DNA of 44,059 nucleotides from Verrucomicrobiota bacterium (lineage in GTDB: Bacteria > Verrucomicrobiota > Verrucomicrobiia > Limisphaerales > J093). Position 1 is the first letter of the stretch. Each line of letters opens with the position of its first letter. The stretch lies in assembly GCA_029907285.1 (NCBI GenBank), contig JARYMD010000001.1, forward strand, positions 1 to 44,059. The letters run 5' to 3'. A program made the translations under genes and the position numbers. Shown piece by piece: positions 7,884 through 16,835 of this stretch. Under the pieces are notes generated by a model. It worked only from the letters and a program-made list of their open reading frames with translations, did no database searches and was not told the DNA's origin.

Positions 7884-10800
7884 ATGAAGCAGTTCCGAAG
7901 AGATTCTCAAAACAGCAACAGCAATGGTCGGCCGACGGCAGGTCTCCATGCGCAGGGTGCGCCTTCTTCGCGCGGCACAACCGTCACGCGGCGTTGTTTT
8001 CTTGGGACCGCAGGTATCCTTGCGGGCGGATTAGCCTCGAACCTTCCGCTGATGGCCGGGCCGTTTGTTCGCGAAGATTTCGAGCGCCTTGTGCCCGCGG
8101 ACAAGAAACTGCGGCCGGAATGGGTTGATTCACTGTTTGCGCGCGGCGCGCCAACGGTTTATCGCTGGCCGGAATCGAGGCTCATCGGCATGCCTGTCGG
8201 CGGTGTGTGCGCCGGCCAGATTTATCTCGGAGGAGACGGGCGTCTCTGGCATTGGGACATATTCAACCTCACCAGGGGAACTTCGGACAGTCATTATGCT
8301 CATCCGCCTGAACCTGAATCGCCGATTGAAAGTGGTTTTGCAGTCAGGGTGCGCGATGACAAGAACACCCAAACACGAAAACTCGATCACACCGGTTGGC
8401 AGCACGTCGAGTTTTGCGGCCAATACCCGATCGGGACCGTCAGGTACCGCGACCCGGGGGCGCCTGTGAGTGTGTGCCTCGAGGCTTATTCTCCGTTCAT
8501 TCCTCTGAACACGCAGGATTCAGCTCTGCCCGCGACCATTCTCGAGTTCACAGTGCAAAACGAGACACGGTCTCAACTGGACATCGAATTGGCTGGCTGG
8601 CTCGAGAATGGCGTTTGCCTGAGTTCTGCAACCGAAATGCCGGGGACGCGCCGGAACCAGATCGTCGATCGCGATCAGTTCCTGATGCTGGATTGTGCTG
8701 CGGAAGCATTGCCGGTCGCACAACGGGAGGAGAAACGGCCGGATATTGTCATTGATGATTTCGAGCGTTCCACGTACGCGCCATGGAAATCTTCCGGCAC
8801 TGCGTTTGGGGTTGGACCTGTTGCCGAAGATTCAATGCCGTCCTACCAGGGCAAAATCGGCGCCCATGGAAAACGGCTTGTGAACTCTCACGCTTCGGCT
8901 CCGGGGGCAACCGTGGCTGAGAAAGATTCAGCAACGGGCACGCTCATCAGCAGTACATTTGTGATCGAGCGGGATTACATCAACTTCCTTGTCGGCGGCG
9001 GCGCTCACGCCGGCAGGACATGCGTGAACCTGCGTGTTGATGGAAACATCGTTCTTTCTGCCACGGGCCGGAATGACAACCGCCTCGGCCCACGCACATG
9101 GGATGTTCGCAAATGGGCCGGCAAGACAGCCCAGATCGAAATAGTGGACAACGAATCAGGCGGCTGGGGAAACATTGGGGTTGACAACATTATTCTGAGT
9201 GACACACCGGTCGTGCCTTTCACGCCCCTGACAGAACGGGCGGATTACGGGACGATGTGCCTTGCCATTGTTCGTGCCGGTGGTGCGCACGAAGGGCAAA
9301 AGGACTTCGCGAGCTGCGTTTTGCCGGAAGGCCAGTTGCCAGACACCGCATTTGCCGAAGGCGGAACAGCGGCGTTTTCGAGGCCGTTTGGCGAGCGGTT
9401 GATCGGCTCTGTAGGCAGGCGTTTCGGGCTGGCTGGCGGTGAATCGGCAAAAGTTGTCTTTGTGCTGACATGGCATTTTCCGAACCTCAAGATTGACAGG
9501 CTCGGCGATCACAAGGGCCGTTGTTACAGGACGAGGTTTGCTCACGCCCAGGCTGTGTCTGAATACATCGTGGCACAACTGCCACGGCTTTCGGGTCAAA
9601 CAAAACTGTGGCGGGACACATGGCATGATTCAACGTTGCCGCATTGGTTTCTCGAGCGAACCATGGCTCCCACGTCGCACCTTGCCACAAACACATGCTA
9701 TTGGCTGGGGAACGGCAGGTTCTACGCCTGGGAAGGAGTTGGTTGCTGCGCGGGCACATGCGCTCATGTATGGCACTACGCGCAAGCCATGTCGCGGTTG
9801 TTCCCTGAACTCGAACGAAGTGTCCGCGAAATGGCCGATTACAGTGCGGGCTTTGATGCTGCAAGCGGCCGAATCCGATTCCGCGCCGAACACAATGATC
9901 ATTGGGCTGTTGATGGTCAGGCTGGCTGCATTTTGCGTGTCTTGCGCGAGCACCAAATGAGTGCTGACGACGCGTTTCTGCGGCGGCTTTGGCCGAAGGT
10001 CAAAAAATCCCTCGAGTTCCTCATCAGCAAAGACGACGGCAAAGACGGCATCGTGGACGGTCCGCAGCACAACACCCTTGACGCAGACTGGTACGGTGAG
10101 GTCGCCTGGTTGAGCGGCCTTTACCTTGCGGCGTTGCGCGCCGGGGAAGAAATGGCACGTGAAATGGGCGATGCAGAATTTGCAGACCAATGCCGGGCGA
10201 TCTTCGAGCGCGGCCGGAAAACCGTCGATGAGCGTTTGTTCAATGGCGAGTACTACATACAAAGGCCCGACCCGGCTCGAAAGAGGAGAGTCGGCTCGTA
10301 CGACGGTTGCGAGATCGACCAGGTTCTCGGCGATAGCTGGGCGTGGCAGGTCGGGCTCGGCCGCATCCTCGACGAAGCGCATGTCCGCAGCGCTTTAAGG
10401 TCGCTCTGGCGGTACAATTTTACGCCTGACGTCGGCCCCTACAGGAAAGCGTATCCGGCCGGGCGATGGTATGCGGTTGCGGGCGAGGGCGGATTGCTCA
10501 TGTGCACCTGGCCGCGCGGTGAAAGCCAGCGTGTGACCGAGAGCTTTGACTTCTACTTCAACGAGTGCATGACCGGGTTCGAATACCAAGTGGCATGGCA
10601 TTGCATGGCCGAGGGCATGCTTCTGGAAAGCTTGGCGATCACCCGCGCCATCCATGATCGTTACCATGCTGTGCGCCGGAATCCATGGAACGAAGTCGAA
10701 TGCGGTGACCACTACGCCCGCGCAATGGCGGCTTACGGAGTGTTCCTTGCCGCTTGCGGGTACGAGCATCACGGGCCCAAGGGGCACATCGGATTTGCGC

Positions 10801-11105
10801 CGCGGCTCCGGCCGGAGAACTTCAAGTGCGCGTTTACCGCCGCTGAAGGCTGGGGGTCGTTCACCCAGCAAATCTCAAGAGACCGCCAACGTGCCGAGAT
10901 TGACCTGAGGTACGGCAGACTCAATTTGCGCACTTTGAGCCTCGGAGTGGTTGGGGACCGCGAACCCGGCCGAGCCGAAGCAACCGTGCGTGGTTCAAGA
11001 ATCAACGCTCGGACGGAGTACTCCAAGGGCAAAGCCGTAATTCGCTTTGATCAACCGGTCGTATTGAATGCCGGTGACAAGCTCACGCTGGTCTTGGAAA
11101 TGTGA
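7884..11105 (+). CDS. Exported GH116 family glycoside hydrolase (GBA2-like) with inserted beta-sandwich domain
   Basis: The product is 1073 residues. A Tat-type signal is visible (TRRCFLGTAGILAGGLAS, about residues 35-52). The N-terminal GBA2 domain starts at GMPVGGVCAGQIYLGGDGRL. The C-terminal (alpha/alpha)6 catalytic domain starts near WRDTWHDSTLPHWFLERTM. By comparison with GH116 enzymes, Glu617 in YAWEGVGCCAGTC is the likely nucleophile and Asp733 in NTLDADWYG the likely acid/base. These roles are inferred, not tested. Between residues about 285 and 443 lies an extra module (DFERSTYAPW ... INFLVGGGAHAGRTCVNLRVDG ... WGNIGVDNIILSD) resembling the beta-sandwich N-terminal extension seen in many bacterial GH32 proteins. 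Known GH116 members cleave beta-glucosides, beta-xylosides or glucosylceramide. The substrate here is unknown. Confidence 0.88.
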   Translation: MKQFRRDSQNSNSNGRPTAGLHAQGAPSSRGTTVTRRCFLGTAGILAGGLASNLPLMAGPFVREDFERLVPADKKLRPEWVDSLFARGAPTVYRWPESRLIGMPVGGVCAGQIYLGGDGRLWHWDIFNLTRGTSDSHYAHPPEPESPIESGFAVRVRDDKNTQTRKLDHTGWQHVEFCGQYPIGTVRYRDPGAPVSVCLEAYSPFIPLNTQDSALPATILEFTVQNETRSQLDIELAGWLENGVCLSSATEMPGTRRNQIVDRDQFLMLDCAAEALPVAQREEKRPDIVIDDFERSTYAPWKSSGTAFGVGPVAEDSMPSYQGKIGAHGKRLVNSHASAPGATVAEKDSATGTLISSTFVIERDYINFLVGGGAHAGRTCVNLRVDGNIVLSATGRNDNRLGPRTWDVRKWAGKTAQIEIVDNESGGWGNIGVDNIILSDTPVVPFTPLTERADYGTMCLAIVRAGGAHEGQKDFASCVLPEGQLPDTAFAEGGTAAFSRPFGERLIGSVGRRFGLAGGESAKVVFVLTWHFPNLKIDRLGDHKGRCYRTRFAHAQAVSEYIVAQLPRLSGQTKLWRDTWHDSTLPHWFLERTMAPTSHLATNTCYWLGNGRFYAWEGVGCCAGTCAHVWHYAQAMSRLFPELERSVREMADYSAGFDAASGRIRFRAEHNDHWAVDGQAGCILRVLREHQMSADDAFLRRLWPKVKKSLEFLISKDDGKDGIVDGPQHNTLDADWYGEVAWLSGLYLAALRAGEEMAREMGDAEFADQCRAIFERGRKTVDERLFNGEYYIQRPDPARKRRVGSYDGCEIDQVLGDSWAWQVGLGRILDEAHVRSALRSLWRYNFTPDVGPYRKAYPAGRWYAVAGEGGLLMCTWPRGESQRVTESFDFYFNECMTGFEYQVAWHCMAEGMLLESLAITRAIHDRYHAVRRNPWNEVECGDHYARAMAAYGVFLAACGYEHHGPKGHIGFAPRLRPENFKCAFTAAEGWGSFTQQISRDRQRAEIDLRYGRLNLRTLSLGVVGDREPGRAEATVRGSRINARTEYSKGKAVIRFDQPVVLNAGDKLTLVLEM

Positions 11106-11150
11106 CCGGCCCGCCACCGGCGGAAACCAACACCCAGTCGGATTTCCGGG

Positions 11151-12461
11151 TTAAGACTCGCGCGGCGGGAGTCTCTTCGGGATCGGAACCCGGTCCAGCA
11201 CAGCGTGACGAGGCAAGCCGTCTTGCATCGGAATCGGCAGTTCACCCTGGATCAAAGGCTTGGCGTATTCGACAAAATGTTCATTTGGGAGGAACCCGTC
11301 TTCGCTGATCCATTCTCGCGGGACGAGACGCTCGACATTTGCAATGTCTTTCAATTCCTGAAGCGCAGTGGTGCAGCGGTAGGGCTGGTTGCTCTCGCGT
11401 TCGAGCTTGACCATGTAACCGCTCTTGCCTTCGACGGCGACCCTGACAGCTTTTTCGCCGCAGGCGACGGCTTCCTCGATGTCAGTTGCGCTGGCGAAAT
11501 GCGCGGCAGATCGCTGGGCGTAGCCGAGTTTGACCGTGCGGGCCTTTATGTTGAGCTTCTTTGAAACGATTTGCGCGAGCCGCTCCGCCGCCCCGGAAAG
11601 AAGTCCGTGCCCGAATGGGTCGATTTGGGTCGTGTCAAGGCCGATTCTGTTGCCAGCGGCATCTTTGATTCCTTCGGCGACAACGACAATGCAGTATTTT
11701 AACGCGGAGATTGTTTCCTTGACCTTGGTGACAAACCTGTCTTCGTCGAAAGCCACCTCTGGCAACAGAATTATGTGGGGCGCACTGGCCGGATCACGCT
11801 TGGCGAGGACGGTGCCGGCGGCGATCCAACCGGTGTCTCTTCCCATCACCTCGATCAGGCAGCAAGCGCCGTCGTCTGTGGCCATGCTGCCGATGTCAGC
11901 GGCGACTTCCATCACAGTAGCGGCGTTGTATTTGATTGTGGACCCGTAGCCCGGGCAATGATCGGTGTTGGCCAGGTCGTTGTCTATTGTCTTTGGTATT
12001 CCTATGACGCGCATTTCCCAGCCGCGTTTTACGGATTCTTCATGCACTTTGAAAGCGGTGTCCTGAGAATCATTGCCGCCGATGTAAAAGAAATACCTGA
12101 TGTTGTGCGCCTCGAAGACCTTGAACAGCCGGTCCACATCGCGGGCGGCCTGCTCGGGCTTGTTTTGGAAATCGATTTTGTACCGGCAAGTGCCAAGGGC
12201 CGCCCCTGGGGTGAACTTGAGAGCTTCAATCGTCGCGCGTTTTTCCACCTCGAGATCGATGAAATCCTCGTTCAACACCCCGAGGATTCCATTCAGAGCG
12301 CCGTACACGACAGGCACCGGCTCGTCGTCAGCATCAGATTCCTGGGGGAACAGGTCCGGGTATCTTCCGGCTTCCTGTATCACACCGGCCAAGCTTCCGT
12401 TAATCACCGCCGTCGGGCCGCCCGACTGTGCTACCAGCATTCTACCTATGAGATTTGCCAT
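11151..12461 (-). CDS. pfp: 6-phosphofructokinase, probably PPi-dependent
   Basis: This encodes 436 residues from the ATG at 12461, with GGAGC about ten bases upstream. The fold signatures of the PFK family are clear: QSGGPTAVINGSLAG at the N-terminus, YIGGNDSQDTA (residues 126-136) and IPKTIDNDLANTDHCPGYGS (155-174). ATP-dependent enzymes have GGDGS and PGTIDND. The Asp131 and Lys157 seen here are the hallmarks of diphosphate-dependent enzymes, which phosphorylate fructose 6-phosphate reversibly and can work in glycolysis or gluconeogenesis. The donor assignment is from motif, not assay. The gene converges with GH116, 45 bp apart, and diverges from the pseudopilin gene. Confidence 0.88.
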   Translation of the reverse strand: MANLIGRMLVAQSGGPTAVINGSLAGVIQEAGRYPDLFPQESDADDEPVPVVYGALNGILGVLNEDFIDLEVEKRATIEALKFTPGAALGTCRYKIDFQNKPEQAARDVDRLFKVFEAHNIRYFFYIGGNDSQDTAFKVHEESVKRGWEMRVIGIPKTIDNDLANTDHCPGYGSTIKYNAATVMEVAADIGSMATDDGACCLIEVMGRDTGWIAAGTVLAKRDPASAPHIILLPEVAFDEDRFVTKVKETISALKYCIVVVAEGIKDAAGNRIGLDTTQIDPFGHGLLSGAAERLAQIVSKKLNIKARTVKLGYAQRSAAHFASATDIEEAVACGEKAVRVAVEGKSGYMVKLERESNQPYRCTTALQELKDIANVERLVPREWISEDGFLPNEHFVEYAKPLIQGELPIPMQDGLPRHAVLDRVPIPKRLPPRES

Positions 12462-12769
12462 GTTTTGACTTGCTCCACACGTGCTGAATCCAGTGGCACC
12501 TGCCCCGCTGGGTCACAAGTGCAAATGCACTGAACTTCAACCTGCCAATAGATTCGTCCAATGTCAAAGATGAATTCTCGGCTGCGATGAAAATGCGGCA
12601 CATCTCAGATTTGTCGATTTTGACACCGCGGCAAATGGAACGGGCGAGGGTTGATGCGCGTCATGGCACCGAATGCTTGGCCGGTTTGAGTCGGAGTTTT
12701 GACGGATGGAATTTTGTTGTTGCAAGGAGGCCGACCGGCGCTTATGGTTAGTTCGGATTTCGTAGAACA
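12462..12769. other. Divergent intergenic region between pfp and the pseudopilin gene
   Basis: It holds a degenerate copy of the GCATGC/GGTCTGA repeat at 12657-12705 and the short leader frame at 12744-12773. Promoters for both flanking genes must lie here, but none is clear enough to place. Confidence 0.5.
12657..12705 (+). repeat. Degenerate copy of the GTCATGGCACCG/GGTCTGA repeat
   Basis: It starts CGTCATGGCACCGAATGCTT, continues with GGCCGGTTTGAGTCGGAGTT and ends TTGACGG. It aligns end to end with 20928-20977, which is better preserved and forms the GAGGC-GGA-GCCTC hairpin. Related copies lie at 13676-13712 and 31185-31213 on the minus strand. Confidence 0.65.
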
Positions 12770-12773
12770 ATGA
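12744..12773 (+). CDS. Possible nine-codon leader peptide coupled to the pseudopilin gene
   Basis: An AGGAGG Shine-Dalgarno (12725-12730) precedes an ATG at 12744. That ATG opens a frame encoding MVSSDFVEQ, whose TGA (12771-12773) overlaps the pseudopilin ATG (12770-12772) as ATGA. The pseudopilin has no Shine-Dalgarno of its own, so translation could reach it by coupling from this frame. The 13-base spacing is long, and the peptide may be chance. Confidence 0.3.
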   Translation: MVSSDFVEQ

Positions 12774-13618
12774 ATGTGGCAGCGCCGCCACCGTTCAGAC
12801 GCCCCAAATTAAAAGGGGAACAGAGGGGGTTTGCCTTGCTGGAACTTCTGGTGGTGGCGGTGATCATCGCAATTCTGCTGGCCCTGCTGCTGCCTGCCCT
12901 GTCAACCTCAAAAGCAAGAGCCGAAGGGCTTTATTGCATGAAGAACCTGAAGCAGCTTCAAATGGCATGGGCAATGTATGCTGACGATCACCAAGACCAT
13001 TTGCCCGGGGTGCTGATGGGCTCCACACCGGGATCAGGAGTCTGGGTGTCGGGGTGGCTCGACTTCAGCAGCAGCCCCGATAACACGAACACACTTTACT
13101 TGACAGACCGGCGGTTTTCACAGTTGGCGTTTTACGACGTGCCGGCAGCATGTTACCGATGCCCTGCGGACCGCAGTCTTGTTTCAATTGGCGGTTCGTT
13201 GTATCCGCGCGTCCGCAGCGTATCCATGAACTGCTGGATGAACTACATCGGCTCAATCCCCATCGGACAAGACCGGTACAAGGTTTTTCGCAGGATAACC
13301 GACATCACCGAACCGCCGCCCCAACGCGCGTGGGTGTTCATGGACGAGCGTGAAGACAGCATAAACGACGGTCTTTTCCAGACCGATCTCAAGGCGCGCG
13401 GCAAAGTGGCGCGAATTGTTGATTATCCCGCCAGCCATCACAATCGAGCCGCAGGGCTCTCATTTGCAGACGGACACGTGCAGATCAAACGTTGGCTGGA
13501 CAAACGCACCACCCCGGAACTGCGACCCAGCCAACCGATCCCCCTCGGCGTTCTTTCACCAGACAATCCTGATGTGGCATGGCTGCAGGAGCATTCGAGC
13601 AGCCCGATTGCGGAGTAA
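12770..13618 (+). CDS. Type II secretion/type IV pilin-like pseudopilin with H-X9-DG motif
   Basis: The product is 282 residues. After a short basic leader comes the class III prepilin cleavage site, KGEQRGFALLELLVV (G/F cleavage, Glu at mature position 5). A single hydrophobic helix follows (LLELLVVAVIIAILLALLLPAL, read in two parts). The body has the pseudopilin pattern MKNLKQLQMAWAMYADDHQ. It ends with the H-X9-DG processing-associated motif, HNRAAGLSFADG, a hallmark of the large prepilin families of Verrucomicrobia and Planctomycetes. Such proteins are usually encoded in many dispersed copies. Assembly into a secretion pseudopilus is inferred. A prepilin peptidase is expected elsewhere in the genome. 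Expression may be coupled to the upstream leader frame. Confidence 0.9.
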   Translation: MNVAAPPPFRRPKLKGEQRGFALLELLVVAVIIAILLALLLPALSTSKARAEGLYCMKNLKQLQMAWAMYADDHQDHLPGVLMGSTPGSGVWVSGWLDFSSSPDNTNTLYLTDRRFSQLAFYDVPAACYRCPADRSLVSIGGSLYPRVRSVSMNCWMNYIGSIPIGQDRYKVFRRITDITEPPPQRAWVFMDEREDSINDGLFQTDLKARGKVARIVDYPASHHNRAAGLSFADGHVQIKRWLDKRTTPELRPSQPIPLGVLSPDNPDVAWLQEHSSSPIAE

Positions 13619-13924
13619 CGGCAGCGTTGCCGGACCGTTGGAATCCCCGTTCTGCTGAATCTGCGTAAAACAAACTTGGCGAGGCTCCGTGTCAGACCGA
13701 CCATGCATGCTGTGCCATAATGCCCAATGGGCGATCGCTGCTATCTGTGCGCGGCCGCCTCGCCAAAATGCGGCCGATTTGCGGCCACTCTGTTTCTGCG
13801 CAAAAAATGCCCAGATAATGACAAATTGAGTGGAGTTGGCAACGTGCCGTGGTAACATGCTGATAGCGACGTGCGTTGGAAAGTTCTCTGAGGAAGGACG
13901 AACCTGCGGCGTCATTTATTGATT
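13619..13924. other. Intergenic region upstream of the hox operon
   Basis: It contains the repeat copy at 13676-13712 and otherwise unremarkable sequence. AAGGAAGGAC-like purines at about 13889-13898 lie too far from the hoxE start to act as its ribosome binding site. TTGGCA and CTGATA, 18 bases apart near 13835-13864, are a weak promoter candidate for the operon. Confidence 0.4.
13676..13712 (-). repeat. Copy of the GGTCTGA/GGAGCCTCGC repeat, minus strand
   Basis: The reverse complement reads GCATGCATGGTCGGTCTGAC followed by ACGGAGCCTCGCCAA. This matches the plus-strand copy at 20939-20975 except for changes that break the central GAGGC-GCCTC stem. Confidence 0.75.
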
Positions 13925-14476
13925 ATGGAAAGCAAAACTGGTGTCCGGCAGGAAACCTCGGGCTCCAAGGTTCGCGAAAGCGCAAGTGAGGACAAGCGCT
14001 TTAAGATTCTGGAAACTCAGATGAAGCGATACCAGTATCGGCAAGATTCGCTCATCGAGGTATTGCACAAGGCCCAGGACCTGTTCGGGTATTTGGATGA
14101 TGAAGTTCTGACTTTTGTGGCGCAGCGGCTCAAGTTGCCACCGAGTCGCGTTTACAGCGTGGCAACTTTCTATCACCTTTTTACGCTGAAGCCGCAGGGC
14201 CAGCACACGTGCGTGGTTTGCATGGGGACAGCGTGCTATGTGAAGGGCGCAGACAAGGTGCTTGCTGCATTGGAACACGATTTGGGAATAAAGGCTGGTG
14301 AAACCACGTCTGACGGCAAAGTTTCACTTGTGACGGCACGCTGCATTGGCGCCTGCGGGCTTGCCCCAGCGGTCGTTTACGACGGCAAGGTGGCCGCGCG
14401 GCAATCGTCTGATGATGCGTTGGGCGTGACTCGGCAATGGAGGGAACATGCTACTGGCGGATCTCATACGCATTAA
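13925..14476 (+). CDS. hoxE: NAD-reducing hydrogenase diaphorase subunit HoxE (NuoE-like)
   Basis: The product is 183 residues from the ATG at 13925. A TTG two codons upstream is less likely. This is a thioredoxin-like NuoE/HoxE protein with the helical N-terminal domain (QDSLIEVLHKAQDLFGYL). The four [2Fe-2S] ligands are Cys99 and Cys104 in CMGTACYVKG, then Cys140 and Cys144 in CIGACG. HoxE is the small electron-transfer subunit of the diaphorase module in bidirectional NiFe hydrogenases. The same fold occurs in complex I, but the following hoxF, hoxU, hoxY and hoxH genes fix the assignment. It overlaps hoxF by 29 bp, the first of several tight junctions in the operon. No clear Shine-Dalgarno is visible. 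Confidence 0.92.
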   Translation: MESKTGVRQETSGSKVRESASEDKRFKILETQMKRYQYRQDSLIEVLHKAQDLFGYLDDEVLTFVAQRLKLPPSRVYSVATFYHLFTLKPQGQHTCVVCMGTACYVKGADKVLAALEHDLGIKAGETTSDGKVSLVTARCIGACGLAPAVVYDGKVAARQSSDDALGVTRQWREHATGGSHTH

Positions 14477-16115
14477 AGAGCAGGAGCTGGCGGGTCGGAA
14501 ACCGTTCGTACTGCGCGTCTGCATGGCAGCGGGCTGCGTTTCATCCAACGCCGAAGCTGTCCTTGCGGCCCTTGACAGGGCGGTCAAAGACGCCGGACTG
14601 GAGTCTCAAATCGAGGTGCGGCCGGTGGGGTGTTTGCGTTTGTGTTGCGAGGGCCCGCTTGTGGCGGCCGACCCGGACGGCAAACTGTACAAGAAGGTCA
14701 GCCCCGAAGACGCCGTGTCTGTAGTGAAAGCGTTGCAGGGCGAACCGGCGCCGGTGCGCACCGGCGATTTGCGCGAGCCGTTCTTCGAAAAGCAGTTCAG
14801 CATCGTGCTTGGCAACAGCGGCCTGATCGATCCGGAACGGATCGAGTCGTACATTGCGGCAGATGGTTACATTGCCCTGCGAAATGTTCTGCGGGACATG
14901 AGTCCGGCCGACGTGATTTCGGCGATTACCAAGAGCGGCTTGCGCGGAAGGGGCGGCGCTGGTTACCCCACCGGCTTGAAATGGTCAACAGTCGCCAAAA
15001 CAAAGAGCACGCGCAAGTTTGTGGTGTGCAACGGGGACGAGGGTGATCCGGGGGCTTTCATGGACAGGAGCGTGCTCGAGAGCGACCCGCACCGTGTGAT
15101 CGAGGGAATGATCATTGCCGGATACGCGGTTGGGGCGCAACAAGGTTTCATCTACGTGCGCGCCGAATACCCGCTGGCGATCAAACGGCTGCAAACGGCT
15201 ATAAAACAGGCAAGGCAGTTCGGGTTGCTTGGCAGCAACGTGCTCGAGTCGCCCTTCAGCTTCAACATTGACATCAGGATTGGCGCCGGCGCGTTTGTCT
15301 GCGGCGAGGAAACAGCGTTGATGGCGTCCATCGAAGGGTTGCGCGGAAATCCACGGCCGCGTCCACCGTTCCCAGCGGAGAGCGGGCTCTTTGGCGAGCC
15401 CACCTTGATAAACAACGTCGAGACTTTTGCCAACGTGCCGCCAATCATTCTGCAGGGGCCTGAATGGTACGCCAGCATCGGCACAGAGAAAAGCAAGGGG
15501 ACAAAAGTCTTTGCGCTTGCGGGGAAAATAACTCGGACCGGCCTGATTGAAGTGCCGATGGGCATCAAGCTCCGCGAGATAGTGGAAGAGATAGGCGGCG
15601 GCGCGCCGGAAGGCGCCAAGATCAAGGCTGTCCAGACCGGCGGGCCATCCGGCGGCTGCATACCCGCCAGCGAACTGGACACGCCGGTCGATTACGAGTC
15701 GCTCACAAAGCTCGGCTCGATCATGGGATCGGGCGGGATGATCGTGATGGACGACACCACGAACATGGTCGATGTGGCGCGGTTTTTCATGGATTTTTGC
15801 GTGGACGAATCGTGCGGGAAGTGCATCCCATGCCGCGCCGGCACGGTGCAAATGCACCGTTTGTTGACCAAGATCCTGAACAGGCAGGCGACGGAGAGCG
15901 ATCTGAAAACGCTTGCAGAACTGTGTGAACTGGTGCGGAGCACGAGCTTGTGCGGTTTGGGGCAAACCGCGCCCAATCCGGTCCTGAGCACGTTGCGGTT
16001 TTTCAGGTCCGAGTACATCGAGTTGTTGCAGCCCACAAAGCCATCGCCCGAATGCGCTTCAACAGCCGAGAAGAAGGGCGCTCCGGCAGACAACAAACAG
16101 GTTGATGGACGTTGA
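14448..16115 (+). CDS. hoxF: NAD-reducing hydrogenase diaphorase subunit HoxF (NADH/FMN-binding)
   Basis: The product is 555 residues, with a GGAGGG Shine-Dalgarno five bases before the ATG. It has three parts. An N-terminal thioredoxin-like [2Fe-2S] domain has ligands Cys25, Cys30, Cys62 and Cys66. A NuoF core has the NADH/FMN glycine-rich site SGLRGRGGAGYPTGLKW and the flavin-binding stretch CNGDEGDPGAFMDR. A C-terminal four-helix [4Fe-4S] domain has DESCGKCIPCRAGT and a distal Cys in SLCGLGQTAPNP. HoxF oxidises or reduces NAD(H) through FMN and passes electrons to the HoxU clusters. The fused N-terminal ferredoxin-like domain separates it from many plain NuoF proteins. It ends three bases before hoxU. 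Confidence 0.95.
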   Translation: MLLADLIRIKEQELAGRKPFVLRVCMAAGCVSSNAEAVLAALDRAVKDAGLESQIEVRPVGCLRLCCEGPLVAADPDGKLYKKVSPEDAVSVVKALQGEPAPVRTGDLREPFFEKQFSIVLGNSGLIDPERIESYIAADGYIALRNVLRDMSPADVISAITKSGLRGRGGAGYPTGLKWSTVAKTKSTRKFVVCNGDEGDPGAFMDRSVLESDPHRVIEGMIIAGYAVGAQQGFIYVRAEYPLAIKRLQTAIKQARQFGLLGSNVLESPFSFNIDIRIGAGAFVCGEETALMASIEGLRGNPRPRPPFPAESGLFGEPTLINNVETFANVPPIILQGPEWYASIGTEKSKGTKVFALAGKITRTGLIEVPMGIKLREIVEEIGGGAPEGAKIKAVQTGGPSGGCIPASELDTPVDYESLTKLGSIMGSGGMIVMDDTTNMVDVARFFMDFCVDESCGKCIPCRAGTVQMHRLLTKILNRQATESDLKTLAELCELVRSTSLCGLGQTAPNPVLSTLRFFRSEYIELLQPTKPSPECASTAEKKGAPADNKQVDGR

Positions 16116-16118
16116 GCC

Positions 16119-16835
16119 ATGGCAGCGAAAACACTCACAATCGACGGCCAATTGGTCAGCGCTGAAGAAGGGCAGACAGTGCTGGATGCGGCGCGCGACG
16201 CGGGAATTCACATTCCGACGTTGTGTCATTTGAACGGCATCCAGGACATCGGAGCGTGCAGGCTGTGTCTTGTCGAGATCACAGGCAGCCCGAAGCTTTT
16301 GCCTGCGTGTGTCACCAAGGTGCAGGAAGGCATGGAGGTGCAAACCTCGAGTGACCGGCTCCGGCGTTATCGAAGGATGATTTTGGAGCTGTTGCTGGCC
16401 GAGCGCAACCACGTGTGTTCAGTCTGTGTGTCCAACGGCCATTGCGAACTGCAAACCCTCGCAGCCGAGCATGGCATTGATCATGTGCGGTTCGAATATT
16501 TGAGCCCGAGGCTGGAGGTTGATCTGTCGCATCGGTTGTTTGGGATGGACCACAACCGTTGCATATTGTGCACAAGATGCGTGCGGGCGTGTTGGCACGT
16601 CGAAGGCGCCGGCACCAAGAACGTCGCCGGCCGCGGCATTCAGTCGAGGATCATATCGGACCTGAACCAGCCATGGGGTCAATCCGAGACATGCACAGCC
16701 TGTGGGAAATGCGTTGCCGCGTGTCCGACCGGCGCCCTTTTCAACCGCGGTGCCACGGTTGCCGAAATGCAACGTGATCGGACCCGCCTCGAGTACATCG
16801 TGACTGCACGGGAGAAAAGTCAATGGATCGTTTGA
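16119..16835 (+). CDS. hoxU: NAD-reducing hydrogenase diaphorase subunit HoxU
   Basis: The product is 238 residues, homologous to the N-terminal part of NuoG. A plant-type [2Fe-2S] domain is visible in PTLCHLNGIQDIGACRLC with a later Cys in LPACVTKV. It is followed by the His/Cys cluster motif NHVCSVCVSNGHCELQ. Two ferredoxin-type [4Fe-4S] sites are present: CILCTRCVRAC and CTACGKCVAACPTG. HoxU wires the flavin subunit to the hydrogenase small subunit. The length is typical for HoxU. The gene starts three bases after hoxF and overlaps hoxY by 13 bp, which implies co-translation within one operon. Confidence 0.95.
   Translation: MAAKTLTIDGQLVSAEEGQTVLDAARDAGIHIPTLCHLNGIQDIGACRLCLVEITGSPKLLPACVTKVQEGMEVQTSSDRLRRYRRMILELLLAERNHVCSVCVSNGHCELQTLAAEHGIDHVRFEYLSPRLEVDLSHRLFGMDHNRCILCTRCVRACWHVEGAGTKNVAGRGIQSRIISDLNQPWGQSETCTACGKCVAACPTGALFNRGATVAEMQRDRTRLEYIVTAREKSQWIV

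Noticed and set aside
11775..12533. 252-residue plus-strand frame
   Set aside because: It is antisense to the phosphofructokinase gene.
14985..15965. 326-residue minus-strand frame inside hoxF
   Set aside because: It is fully antisense to an unmistakable hoxF and has shadow composition.
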